Below, piece after piece: positions 27,241 to 35,132 of a stretch of 64,000 bases of DNA. A program made the translations under genes and the position numbers. The DNA is from an uncultured Woeseiaceae bacterium (lineage in GTDB: Bacteria > Pseudomonadota > Gammaproteobacteria > Steroidobacterales > Woeseiaceae): assembly GCA_945788625.1 (NCBI GenBank), contig CALZMQ010000019.1, forward strand, positions 1 to 64,000, in the 5' to 3' direction. Each line of letters opens with the position of its first letter. Within the stretch, counting starts at the first letter, position 1. A model generated the notes under the pieces. That model was not told the DNA's origin, did no database searches, and worked only from the letters and a program-made list of their open reading frames with translations.

Positions 27241-27656
27241 GCGGCGAAGCCCCCACCTTCGCCGATCTCGGCCGTACGGATCAGGCGGCTGTCGAGCACC
27301 GCGGCCTGGCGATGCTTGACGGCTTCTTGATAGCCAGGGTCCGTGACCATTTCTAGGAAGGCGCCTGCCGTGGGGTAACGGGCGACGAAGATCATGTCCC
27401 AGCGCTTTTCTTTCGGACCGATGAGCATGATCTCCGGCCTGCCACGCCAGATGATTTCACCGCCAACGCGTCGAAAGATGGGGGCGCTCTCCGCACCATA
27501 GGCGGCATAGGCTTTCGCGCCGGTAGCCTGGCGGCCATCCTCGTAGGCCGCCTTGTCACGAAAACGAACCAGGTTGAGCATCATGACCGGCTTGTCGCGC
27601 GGCAGGTTTTTGAAGGCTTCGAACTGGTCGCGCTCGGGATCGATGTAGTGGGACAT
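27237..27656 (-). CDS. DUF1330 family protein
   Basis: The 139-residue protein is a ferredoxin-like alpha/beta fold with the family blocks KPVMMLNLVRFRDKAAYEDG, AYAAYGAESAPIF, and MIFVARYPTAGAFLEMVTDPGYQ, then KHRQAAVLDSRLI. This places it in DUF1330, a family related to dimeric alpha-beta-barrel proteins of unknown function. It converges with the DoxX-like gene, overlapping it by 4 bp. Confidence 0.85.
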   Translation of the reverse strand: MSHYIDPERDQFEAFKNLPRDKPVMMLNLVRFRDKAAYEDGRQATGAKAYAAYGAESAPIFRRVGGEIIWRGRPEIMLIGPKEKRWDMIFVARYPTAGAFLEMVTDPGYQEAVKHRQAAVLDSRLIRTAEIGEGGGFAA

Positions 27657-27718
27657 TGCCGGCTCCTGTCACGTCGTGCCGCAGGGAGGATAGCAAATCG
27701 GGCGCATGGCGCAGTGAA

Positions 27719-28228
27719 TCACCAGTGGCCCGTGCCGGGGTCACCCTTGAACGGGCCGATGATCTCCGACGTAATCCACCCGCCGTAGAATTTTCCGGCC
27801 TGTGCCTGCACCCGTTCATTGTCCACGAAGCAGGCGACGCGGCCCGGGTAAAAGGCGAGGAAGTTCTTGATGGCGTCGAAACGCGGTTTCGGTCGGGGGT
27901 AGGCCCATGCGACCGGGACGTCCGGATCGCGCCGCAACGCCCAGTATTTCGCCATCCCCTTCCATTCACAGACGGAATTGCCACTCACCTCGGTAAGGTG
28001 CTCCCAGTCAATGTCGTCGTCGGGGATATAGAAGGTCGGCGGGCTTGCTGTCTCGAGCACACGATAACTCGCCGTTGTTGTTGCGATAACGGAGTCACCG
28101 TCCTGCACGTTTACGAGGCGACTGTCGCGCAGGAGCGCCGGCGGGCGCGGGTAGTCCCAGACCGATTCCTCGCCGGGGCCGCGCTCGAGTGCGAAGGGAG
28201 GTCGTTGTTGTCCGCTATGGTTCCACAC
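27719..28228 (-). CDS. DUF427 protein
   Basis: The 169-residue protein has the DUF427 pattern: ESVWDYPRPPALL, TASYRVLETASPPTFYIP, CEWKGMAKYWAL, and WAYPRPKPRF near the C-terminal half. The family fold is known but its activity is not. No partner gene is evident. Confidence 0.85.
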   Translation of the reverse strand: MWNHSGQQRPPFALERGPGEESVWDYPRPPALLRDSRLVNVQDGDSVIATTTASYRVLETASPPTFYIPDDDIDWEHLTEVSGNSVCEWKGMAKYWALRRDPDVPVAWAYPRPKPRFDAIKNFLAFYPGRVACFVDNERVQAQAGKFYGGWITSEIIGPFKGDPGTGHW

Positions 28229-28261
28229 GTGTCATCGCTCCTGGACCAACGGCAGACATTG

Positions 28262-28421
28262 TATATTAGCGGACGTATTGACCAGCACCGTAGGAGCGAA
28301 ATCAGGATTTCTCGCTCTATGATCGACCCGACGTCCGGAAAAGCAGTACAATTAACCTTAACAGGGGAGCGAGCCGTCAGGCTCCATCGAGAGAGCCGAA
28401 CTCACAAGGGTGCGGCTTTTT
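28262..28421 (+). ncRNA. Candidate small RNA ending in an intrinsic terminator
   Basis: The gap between two minus-strand genes carries a plus-strand terminator that no coding gene uses. Upstream are a TATATT at 28262-28267, an inverted repeat around 28291-28318 (gtaggagcgaaatc and its partner, REP-like) and a second short stem near 28366-28385. Together they could be a transcript of about 150 nt. No recognisable -35 box precedes the TATATT and no known RNA family is recognised, so this is tentative. Confidence 0.25.
28392..28421 (+). terminator. Rho-independent terminator on the plus strand
   Basis: A stem of agccgaactc with gggtgcggct (loop acaa, one internal mismatch) is followed by ttttt. 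It points rightward and follows no annotated plus-strand gene. Confidence 0.6.
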
Positions 28422-28484
28422 CATATGTGATGATCCGCGAGAACGGCGTCTAATCCGTTCGACAGGCTGGATCGGTTTCGAAAC

Positions 28485-28997
28485 TCAGGATGTTCGATCA
28501 GGTACGGCGGTAATCCGGAAAACTATACTGTTTCGTTCAGGCCTCAGGCCCAACCGGACTGCACCAATCTTTTCCACTGCCCGTTGGGACCGGACGTTGC
28601 CAGGCCCAATCAGGAAAAGGACGTTGCCGACATACCTGAAGGCGTGCTGCAGCATGAGCTGCTTCATTTCGCCATTGTGCACACCGCCCCAGTGAGATCT
28701 TGCCAGGAACGTCCAGCCGATTTCGACCTCGTCCTTTTCCTTGTCGTATCCGTAATATCGCGATGAGCCTATGATCTGTCCGTAAACGGGGTCGATGACG
28801 ACCAGTGCACCACCCGACTCGAGCGCTTCCCGAAAAAACGCCTTGAAGACGTCTTGCTTGTAACGGTCCTGCTCCGGGTGCTGTTCCCAGATTAGCGGGT
28901 CCGAAGCTACTTTGTAGAGGTCCTCATAGTCGTTTGCACGAAGCGGGCGCAGTTCGACGTGCTCGCCTTTCAGGGTTGGTTGGAGATCGAAGCTCAT
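28485..28997 (-). CDS. GNAT family N-acetyltransferase (RimJ/RimL type)
   Basis: The 170-residue protein has an N-terminal LKGEHVELRPLRANDYEDLY, the region IGSSRYYGYDKEKDEVEIGW, and the acetyl-CoA-binding stretch with GPGNVRSQRAVEKIGAV. This is the acetyltransferase_3 branch that modifies proteins, peptides or small amines. The ATG at 28997 has an AGGGTGG site 8 bp upstream and is preferred to the GTG at 29009. Confidence 0.85.
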   Translation of the reverse strand: MSFDLQPTLKGEHVELRPLRANDYEDLYKVASDPLIWEQHPEQDRYKQDVFKAFFREALESGGALVVIDPVYGQIIGSSRYYGYDKEKDEVEIGWTFLARSHWGGVHNGEMKQLMLQHAFRYVGNVLFLIGPGNVRSQRAVEKIGAVRLGLRPERNSIVFRITAVPDRTS

Positions 28998-29146
28998 TTC
29001 AGCGGCCACCCTGCCGGGGAGAATCGTCAGAGCTGGCCGATAGTCCCCTCATTGCCTGTATTGGTGATTTTCGCAGAATCGTAACAGATCGAGGTAAGCT
29101 CCACTCAGGCTAGCTGCATCGCTGGCGCGTTTCGAGACAGTCCATC

Positions 29147-29524
29147 ATGAAAAAAGCTGCCACGGTACTCGTTGCGTTGGTCGCAATCGAGCATCTTTAT
29201 ATCCTCGTTCTGGAGATGTTTCTCTGGACCAAACCGGCGGGCTTGCGTGCGTTCGGTCTCACTCCCGAGTTCGCTGAGCAGACGGCGGTGCTGGCGGCGA
29301 ACCAGGGCCTCTACAACGGCTTTCTTGCGGCGGGCCTGATCTGGAGTCTTGTCCGCAAGCAGGACGGATTTCCGCTGCAGGTGTTTTTCCTGGCTTGCGT
29401 CATCGTTGCCGGGGTTTTCGGCGCCATAACGGCGAAGCCATCAATCCTGTTCGTGCAGGCGGCTCCTGCGCTCATTGCACTTGTTGTGACCTTGCTTGCA
29501 CATCGTCAACGCGTGGAGGAATGA
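29147..29524 (+). CDS. DUF1304 membrane protein
   Basis: The 125-residue protein has four membrane segments and the family blocks VALVAIEHLYILVLEMFLW, then NQGLYNGFLAAGLIW, and GVFGAITAKPSILFVQAAPA. It matches DUF1304, a small inner-membrane family of unknown function. It appears to be a single gene with its own upstream region. Confidence 0.85.
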   Translation: MKKAATVLVALVAIEHLYILVLEMFLWTKPAGLRAFGLTPEFAEQTAVLAANQGLYNGFLAAGLIWSLVRKQDGFPLQVFFLACVIVAGVFGAITAKPSILFVQAAPALIALVVTLLAHRQRVEE

Positions 29525-29545
29525 GGCGGCAGCCGCGCCTGCACG

Positions 29546-30220
29546 CTATTCGGTTTCGCGCTGGTCGCCTCCCTTCAACAGGATCATCGCGATCTTCTTG
29601 TCCGCGTCGGACATGTTCGCGTTGTGTTTCAGCAGGAAGCGCGGGCCGAACAAAAGAAAGTAGGCTCTTCGTTTGCGCTTCGACCCTGCCTCGAGCAGCA
29701 CACGGATAACCTCCGGATTCGGGTTGGCCTCGGCAGCCGTGTGTATCGGCAGCCAGCCGAATTTATCAACGGCGTTTACGTTCGCATCGGCTTCTAGCAA
29801 CGAAAGGACGATATCGACATTGGCGTTCGCAGCGGCTGCCCAGTGAAGAGGGGTGTCGCCGGACCTGTCTTTCGCGTGAACATCTGCGCCGGCCTGCAAC
29901 AGAGCCAGCACGATTCGGGTATCCGGGTTGAAGCGCGCCGCCGAGTGCAGCGGCGTCCATCCCCGTCTATCGGCAACGTTCACGTCGACACCGGTCTGGA
30001 TAAAAGCGTTCAGTTGGTCCAGGTCAAGATGCCGCCACCATTTGCCCTGTTCGCGCCGTTTCTTTTCTACTTGAATCTCGCGCCACTCTTGCTGCAAGTC
30101 CTCGCTCTGCGCCTGCGACATTGCAGCAACCGGTAGTAACAAGAGCGCCAGCACCACGATTTGGCTGCGTACCTGCCGCGTTGCTGTCCGGCGTACCGCC
30201 ACACGATAGACAGTCGTCAT
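29546..30220 (-). CDS. Exported ankyrin-repeat protein
   Basis: The 224-residue protein has a signal peptide (QIVVLALLLLPVAAMSQAQ), a charged helix (EWREIQVEKKRREQGKWW) and about three to four ankyrin repeats (RRGWTPLHSAARFNPDTRIV; RSGDTPLHWAAAANANVDIV; KFGWLPIHTAAEANPNPEVI). Ankyrin repeats bind proteins, and a periplasmic location is inferred. The start at 30220 follows GGAGG by 8 bp. The frame is open to 30364, but that segment is not signal-like. Confidence 0.82.
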   Translation of the reverse strand: MTTVYRVAVRRTATRQVRSQIVVLALLLLPVAAMSQAQSEDLQQEWREIQVEKKRREQGKWWRHLDLDQLNAFIQTGVDVNVADRRGWTPLHSAARFNPDTRIVLALLQAGADVHAKDRSGDTPLHWAAAANANVDIVLSLLEADANVNAVDKFGWLPIHTAAEANPNPEVIRVLLEAGSKRKRRAYFLLFGPRFLLKHNANMSDADKKIAMILLKGGDQRETE

Positions 30221-30492
30221 ATGAACATCCTCCAACGTAGGCTGTTCGGAAGAAGTTAGGCTGAAACCGCGGAAGTGTCCTGATCGAGCGCTGAGGAAAA
30301 GGTGACGATTCGCGAACGGCCTGGCTGGCAGCATGCGGCCAAGAGTAAACATAACCTCAAACATTGCAGGAGCAGCCTACGCATCGTTCAGGAGTGGTGA
30401 AGAGTCGAGAATTACCACATTTGGTACAGCACGTGTATGCTCTGGCGTTTGTTTCAAAATGAACTATCTTGAAATCTGGACGGGAGACTCTA

Positions 30493-31299
30493 GTGAAAAA
30501 ACTTCTTATTGCCGCATTGGGGGCGGTTTTGATTTCAACGGCGAGCTTTGCCAGCCACTCGTGGAGCACCTATCACTGGGCACGCACCACGAATTCCTTC
30601 GACTTGACGATAGTAAACAGTACGACGAATGACTGGGATATCTACGTTGCGCAAGCGGTGAGTGACTGGAGCGCATCCACGAAGCTCAACATGATTGAAG
30701 ATCCGAACAGTGACGACACACGCACGAAAACACGCCGTCGCTGCAACGGACCTGCGGGACAGGTAAGAATCTGCAACCTGGCCTACGGTCAGACCGGCTG
30801 GCTGGGCATCGCCGGTATTTCAATTGATACGGACGGTCATATTACGACCGGCTATACCAAGTTGAATGACACCTATTTCTCTCAGTCGTACTACAACAAC
30901 GCGGAGTGGAAGCAGAGCGTCACCTGCCAGGAACTGGGGCATAACGTCGGCCTGGATCACCAGGACGAGGATTTCAACAATCAATCCCTGTTCTCCTGCA
31001 TGGATTACCAGGACCCACCGTTCGAATTTCCGAATGCGCATGATTTCGATCAACTCGACACGATCTACGGCCATACGGACTCCTACAACTCCTACGACGA
31101 TGGCGGAAGCACCGGCGGCGGCGGCGGTTGCAACGCGCCACCGGGTAAAGGCTGCAACAAAGGCGAAGCTCCGGGCAACAACCGCGACACCGGTTGGGGC
31201 ATATCACTGGGCCGTCGCGGGCAGTCCGAGACGTTCATGCGGATTGACCCGGACGGCACCCGCCATATCGTTCACGTGACCTGGGCGATCGGCCACTAG
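30493..31299 (+). CDS. Secreted matrixin-like protein with altered zinc motif
   Basis: The 268-residue exported protein has a signal peptide (KKLLIAALGAVLISTASFA), a domain of about 160 residues with the metzincin-like signature, and a C-terminal tail rich in Gly and Asn after a GSTGGGGG linker. The signature reads Q146-E-L-G-H150-NVGLD-H156, where a metalloprotease would have His at the first place; the Met-turn-like SCMDY follows. I believe homologs with CQE(I/V)GH exist, so the Gln may be a family trait, but the substitution questions the zinc site. The GTG at 30493 follows GGGAG and begins the signal peptide; the TTG at 30469 is less likely. Confidence 0.75.
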   Translation: MKKLLIAALGAVLISTASFASHSWSTYHWARTTNSFDLTIVNSTTNDWDIYVAQAVSDWSASTKLNMIEDPNSDDTRTKTRRRCNGPAGQVRICNLAYGQTGWLGIAGISIDTDGHITTGYTKLNDTYFSQSYYNNAEWKQSVTCQELGHNVGLDHQDEDFNNQSLFSCMDYQDPPFEFPNAHDFDQLDTIYGHTDSYNSYDDGGSTGGGGGCNAPPGKGCNKGEAPGNNRDTGWGISLGRRGQSETFMRIDPDGTRHIVHVTWAIGH

Positions 31300-31307
31300 T
31301 AACTCGC

Positions 31308-31387
31308 GGACCCGAGGACTGCGGGTCCTGGCGTGTCAAGCGTTCGGCACTTCCCTGTACAGGCGCCTATTGCAATATAGCGCCTGT
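31308..31387. terminator. Two inverted repeats between convergent genes
   Basis: 31308-31314 pairs with 31322-31328 (ggacccg with cgggtcc). 31359-31366 pairs with 31380-31387 (acaggcgc with gcgcctgt), and the loop of the second contains the palindrome attgcaat. They lie between the convergent secreted-protein and PfkB genes and could serve as a bidirectional terminator, but no T tract follows either. Confidence 0.4.
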
Positions 31388-31421
31388 CAGGGTCGTGCGA
31401 ATGCTTGCAGGTATTCGTTCG

Positions 31422-32327
31422 CTACGATTTCCCGGCACCGATGAAGTCGACAACTTCATCATAAGTCGGTGCATTCAGCACGCCCGGAAACGTGGTGCAG
31501 GTCAACGCCGCGAGCGCCGCGGCGAAATCGATTGTTTTGTCGTCGTTCCATCCCTTGAGGTAACCGTAGACGATGCCTGCACGGAACGAGTCGCCGCCAC
31601 CCGTTGTATCCACGGGTTCTACCGGGTAAGGCTGTAAATATTTGATGGTCTCGCCAGGTCTCGCGTACCAGATTGGCGCATCGCCAAAGGTGAATATGAC
31701 CAAGCCGCCGGTTGCGGCCTGGTATTCCCGAAAGACATCTTCAGGCTCGCGTTTCTTATAATTCTCCCTGAGATAGGATTCTGCGATCACTACGCACGAC
31801 ACGTTTTCAAGCAGCGGATCGTCATGACGACAATCTACCGTTACTACAGGGATGTTCGCATTGGAGGCAATTTCGGCAACAAGAGATGCGGGCTGCGCGA
31901 AAAAGGGATCGAGGCAGATGACTTTCGCCCGAGTGATATCACTTTCATGCGGCGTGTTCCATGCCGTGTCTTCCAGTAACTGACCATAGGTGCCGAATAT
32001 CGTACGGGTACCTTTCGCGGCGAATACTACTTCCTGTACTCCCGTGTAACCGTCTTTCAGTGGCAGTCGCGATGTGTCGATCTGGTAGTCGGCAAGTAGT
32101 GCTTTTGTGCGTCGTCCACTGTCGTCCGCACCAAGCCAGTTCCCGTCCAGTTTGACTTGCGCTCCCAGGCGGGAGAGAACGATTGAAGAATTTGCGGCTT
32201 CGCCGCCGGTCATATGGCTGACGTCGTCGATTTCCGCATAGCCCTCGGACGCGGGAAACGCCTCACGGATGCTGTACAAGGTACTGGACGAAACCATGCC
32301 GTAGGAATACACGTCATGAAATTTCAT
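31422..32327 (-). CDS. PfkB family carbohydrate/nucleoside kinase
   Basis: The 301-residue ribokinase-fold protein has an N-terminal substrate region with TGGEAANSSIVLSRLGA and the C-terminal phosphoryl-transfer motif DTTGGGDSF (240-248), with catalytic Asp246. The family motif normally reads DT.GAGD, so Gly for Ala is a small deviation. Sugar or nucleoside specificity cannot be told. It is a single gene on the minus strand. Confidence 0.88.
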   Translation of the reverse strand: MKFHDVYSYGMVSSSTLYSIREAFPASEGYAEIDDVSHMTGGEAANSSIVLSRLGAQVKLDGNWLGADDSGRRTKALLADYQIDTSRLPLKDGYTGVQEVVFAAKGTRTIFGTYGQLLEDTAWNTPHESDITRAKVICLDPFFAQPASLVAEIASNANIPVVTVDCRHDDPLLENVSCVVIAESYLRENYKKREPEDVFREYQAATGGLVIFTFGDAPIWYARPGETIKYLQPYPVEPVDTTGGGDSFRAGIVYGYLKGWNDDKTIDFAAALAALTCTTFPGVLNAPTYDEVVDFIGAGKS

Positions 32328-32387
32328 TTTTCGTACGCCTTCCCGACAGCGTGGAGATACTGGGCTCGCCGCGGCAATTATCCTGCC

Positions 32388-32867
32388 TTATGCCCTCGTA
32401 TTGCGGATCGCACTCATCGCGATGTCGTGACGCGCTTTGGACGCGTTCGACAAGGTCTGGAACTTTCGTGATTCCATTTGTACGGCGTTTTGCAGGGCCA
32501 GGAATTCCGTGTTCAACTTCGCCGTATCGATCGTGCGCGAACGTTGATTTGCCGGCGCATACGCGCTGTCCATCTTTTGATACCGGTCCCTTACGCTCTT
32601 GAGCCACTTCGTCTGCTCTTTCCACTCCGCGAGTTGCCGCGGGGTCAGGTCAGCCGGCGGTTTACGGCGTATCAAGTCATCGAATGTTGTGATCGCTGCC
32701 CTTAGCCTGCTTTGCCGATCCTGAACGACACTAAGGTCCTTGTGTGTCTGCTTCATTTCGATCGGGGCTTTCTGGACCGTAGCCGGCTGCTGCGCTTTCT
32801 CCTGAGCGAGTGAAATCAATGGGCAAGCAAACAGACTCAAAGCAAGTACAATACTGTGAAAACGCAT
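32388..32867 (-). CDS. Exported helical protein of unknown function
   Basis: The 159-residue protein has a signal peptide (FHSIVLALSLFACPLISLAQ) followed by a charged helical region with likely coiled coil (HKDLSVVQDRQSRLRAAI to KLNTEFLALQNAVQMESRKF). No family is recognised. The start at 32867 follows GGGAG. The frame is open to 32918, but that overlaps the divergent gene and is not signal-like. Confidence 0.65.
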   Translation of the reverse strand: MRFHSIVLALSLFACPLISLAQEKAQQPATVQKAPIEMKQTHKDLSVVQDRQSRLRAAITTFDDLIRRKPPADLTPRQLAEWKEQTKWLKSVRDRYQKMDSAYAPANQRSRTIDTAKLNTEFLALQNAVQMESRKFQTLSNASKARHDIAMSAIRNTRA

Positions 32868-32969
32868 TTCAAGCTCCCGGGTCATTTGGCAAGACCCATG
32901 CCAGGACGATGGCCGCACTGTGTCAGCGGCAGCCTGTTGCTATTGTACCAACCCGGGGGCCGGAAATGC

Positions 32970-33287
32970 GTGCGGCTTCAATCGGCATGGGCGTGCGGCA
33001 TCAAGACGTTCGCGATAATCCTGGCGGGGGTTGTTGCCTCGATTGCATTGGCTGTTGTGGCGGTTTTCTACTTCACGGCAGGTATGGTCGGAGTCGTCGA
33101 CGAATTCTTCCTGGCAGTGAAAAACGAGAATGTTGAATCCGCATACTCGTACTTGTCGGACGATTTTAAGGCTGGCACGTCCGGAGCAGAGTTGGTGGCA
33201 TTCATGGAGAAGAACCAGCTAGACGATTTTGACGAGGCCAACTGGCAGTCCCGATTGTACGCCGTCAGCGCTATATCTGTCCCATAG
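32970..33287 (+). pseudogene. Truncated single-pass membrane protein gene (N-terminal part)
   Basis: The frame encodes a membrane helix (TFAIILAGVVASIALAVVAVFYF) and then EFFLAVKNENVESAYSYLSDDFKA, a pattern typical of small membrane proteins with an NTF2-like (DUF4878/DUF4019-type) domain. It stops abruptly at 33287 inside an inverted repeat, before the rest of that domain. The frame is open upstream to 32856. The start at GTG 32970 is a guess based on proximity to the helix. The broken end suggests a gene remnant. Confidence 0.5.
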
Positions 33288-33302
33288 GCGTTGACGGCGT
33301 AC
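33257..33302. repeat. Imperfect inverted repeat at a gene-fragment junction
   Basis: The left arm 33257-33274 (gtacgccgtcagcgctat) and right arm 33284-33302 (ataggcgttgacggcgtac) are near-complementary, with a 9-nt loop. The left gene fragment terminates inside it and the OmpA-like fragment begins just after, so it marks a rearrangement breakpoint. Confidence 0.7.
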
Positions 33303-33615
33303 ACTGCGTCAGGAGATTAGCCTGACCGGAAAGGCCACCGTGCACGGCATCTACTTCGATACAGGCAAAGCCGTGGTCAAAGCCGAGTCCGGCCCGGCGC
33401 TCGTGGAGATCGAGAGGCTCCTCGGGAAAGACCCTGACATGAAGATCTTTGTTGTCGGGCATACCGACTCCGTTGGCGATTTCGGCTACAACCTCGACCT
33501 TTCCCGGAGAAGGGCCGCTGCGGTGGTGGAGGTCCTTGTGTCGCAGCACAGTGTGAATCGAAGCAGGCTCGAACCCCACGGTGTGGGCCCACTGGTGCCG
33601 GCTTCCGGTAGTTAG
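33295..33615 (+). pseudogene. OmpA-type peptidoglycan-binding domain fragment
   Basis: The open frame encodes only an OmpA C-terminal domain: GIYFDTGKAVVKAESGPALV, IFVVGHTDSVGDFGYNLDLS, RRRAAAVVEVLV, then RLEPHGVGPLVPAS and a stop. It lacks the N-terminal part and a plausible start (only a GTG at 33340). It also lacks the final NRRVEL-type segment of the domain. Both ends are therefore missing. Such domains anchor outer-membrane proteins to peptidoglycan, and here it is probably non-functional. Confidence 0.65.
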
Positions 33616-33752
33616 AGCTTAGGTGTTGCATTGACCAGTTGAAATCACAGGAAGCATCGGTCATTCACTAGTAGAGAAGTCAGGTCGCAACATCTAGTGC
33701 CGTAACCAATGCTAGATAGCGTTGGCTGCGAACCCCCGCTACCAAGAAAACA

Positions 33753-33785
33753 GGTCGGTCCCATTCGTGGGGCCGGCCTTTTTCT
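33753..33785 (+). terminator. Rho-independent terminator
   Basis: A 10-bp stem (ggtcggtccc with ggggccggcc, loop attcgt, two G-T pairs) is followed by ttttt at 33779-33783. It lies 137 bp after the OmpA fragment, suggesting this region was once the end of a plus-strand transcript. Confidence 0.8.
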
Positions 33786-33803
33786 TGCCACGCGTCAATC
33801 GCC

Positions 33804-33834
33804 AATGTCCGCTTTACCCCTGAAAGCAGACATT
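33804..33834. repeat. Dispersed inverted repeat (aatgtccgcttt type)
   Basis: Arms 33804-33815 and 33823-33834 are complementary with one mismatch around a 7-nt loop. The right arm sequence aaagcagacatt also occurs near 174-186, suggesting a dispersed element. Confidence 0.65.
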
Positions 33835-33957
33835 CGGCTAATCTAGTCTTCAAGGGCCGCTTATGACTGCGGTTTCAACCGGTCACTCGACAGCTCGCGG
33901 TCCGGCGACCAGTGATCGTTCACGCTGCAGGCAGTCTTGTGGCCGGGGTTTGTCGCG

Positions 33958-34926
33958 TCATTTTCTGGCGAGGACACAGGTCGACTTCTCAGTCAGGGCG
34001 AAGGCGCGGATATCTCGGAAGCCCACTTCCTCGAGCCAGCCCTTGATGTCGCCGAGGCTCGGCGGCGTTCTATTGGTATCGAAGAGCAGCAGGTTGAGCC
34101 GGAAGATGGCGCCGAACAACGGCTCGGAGCCCCCGGGGTCCATGTAGTAGCCGCGGATGATTACGGTGCCACCCTCGTTCAAGGCAGCTAGCATCGAGTG
34201 CAGGATGCGCTTCGAGGTAGTCTCCTCATAGTAGAAAGAGTCCGAAAGGAGAACCGCGTCCACGCCTTCTCCGATAGGGTCGGTTTCCATGTCGCCGGCG
34301 CGGATGCGGATCCGATCGGCGAGTCCGCTCGACGCGACCATCTCGTTGGTTGTGGGCAGAACCTGCTCGAGATCGACGAGCGTCGCCGTGAGTTGAGGAA
34401 AGCGGCGACACAGGGTTATCGAGTAGAGCCCCGACCCGCAGCCCAAATCTACCAGGCTCCGGCATCCCGAGAGATCCACTGCGGCAGCCAGCGCTGACGC
34501 CTCGTTGGCCATGCCCAGGTCGTTCATCGCCATCGTGAACACCGGGCTTTGCTCGCCGAGTTCGTCGGGGCCTTCCGGCGACTCGCCCGTAGTCACCATA
34601 TGGAGCAGCTGTCCCCACCGCAGAGCGCCCCGCGCCTGGATCTCGAGGATGTGACCGACGTACAGGGGTCGTCCCTTCACTAGATGGGCGCTGCCCAGGT
34701 GGCTGTTGCGGTAGAATTCGCCTTCCCGGCGCAGCAGCCCCATGGCCACGCAGGCGTCGAGCAGAGCCTCCAGCAGATGGGGTACACACCCCGTGTCGCG
34801 GGCGAGATGCGGGGCGCTCATGCCGCCGGCTTCGAGCCGCGAGAATAGCTCGAGGCGGGATGCCGTAGTGATCACGCTCATACGCCAGAAGTGGAAGACG
34901 GTATCAAGTATCGGGTTTTCGATCAT
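33958..34926 (-). CDS. SAM-dependent methyltransferase (O-methyltransferase-like)
   Basis: The 322-residue protein has an N-terminal dimerisation-type winged-helix region (SRLELFSRLEAGGMSAPHLA, then LLEALLDACVAMGLLRREGE). The C-terminal Rossmann methyltransferase domain has the SAM motif VDLGCGSGLYS, an acidic VDLEQVLP and AGDMETDP. This layout is that of small-molecule O-methyltransferases of the acetylserotonin-methyltransferase type, as found in secondary-metabolite pathways. The ATG at 34926 follows GGGGGA. It stands alone among gene fragments and IS remnants, so it may be cargo of a mobile element. The substrate is unknown. Confidence 0.85.
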   Translation of the reverse strand: MIENPILDTVFHFWRMSVITTASRLELFSRLEAGGMSAPHLARDTGCVPHLLEALLDACVAMGLLRREGEFYRNSHLGSAHLVKGRPLYVGHILEIQARGALRWGQLLHMVTTGESPEGPDELGEQSPVFTMAMNDLGMANEASALAAAVDLSGCRSLVDLGCGSGLYSITLCRRFPQLTATLVDLEQVLPTTNEMVASSGLADRIRIRAGDMETDPIGEGVDAVLLSDSFYYEETTSKRILHSMLAALNEGGTVIIRGYYMDPGGSEPLFGAIFRLNLLLFDTNRTPPSLGDIKGWLEEVGFRDIRAFALTEKSTCVLARK

Positions 34927-35132
34927 GAGATCCCCCGGAGTCCCGCTGGACGGGGTCGCGTTTTGCCAGGCGGAACCATTATGCTCGTAGGCTGACGGAT
35001 GGGGCAACCTCCTTCCCCTACGGATCAAGGGGGCGAACGATGTCAAGATCACGTGATCGGCTTTGCAGCCCTCGAGAAACCCGGGCCGTCGGTGAGATGG
35101 CACGCAAGGCAGCGGTTCGGTTGATTGAATGA

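Larger units (their letters stand above)
33616..33957. other. Intergenic stretch of about 340 bp with repeats and terminator
   Basis: It holds the plus-strand terminator at 33753-33785 and the inverted repeat at 33804-33834. No coding frame or RNA is supported. It separates the truncated genes from the methyltransferase and is the left edge of the IS-rich scar. Confidence 0.4.

Noticed and set aside
27656..28453. Plus-strand frame of about 265 residues opposite the DUF427 gene
   Set aside because: It has no recognisable domain and runs antisense to a well-supported DUF427 gene.
30333..30632. Plus-strand frame overlapping the start of the matrixin-like gene
   Set aside because: It has no homology and lies in another frame over the signal-peptide region of the supported gene.
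33660..33750. tRNA-like 3' tail (gaacccccgctacca) before the terminator at 33753
   Set aside because: No matching acceptor strand, anticodon arm or T-loop could be folded from the upstream sequence.
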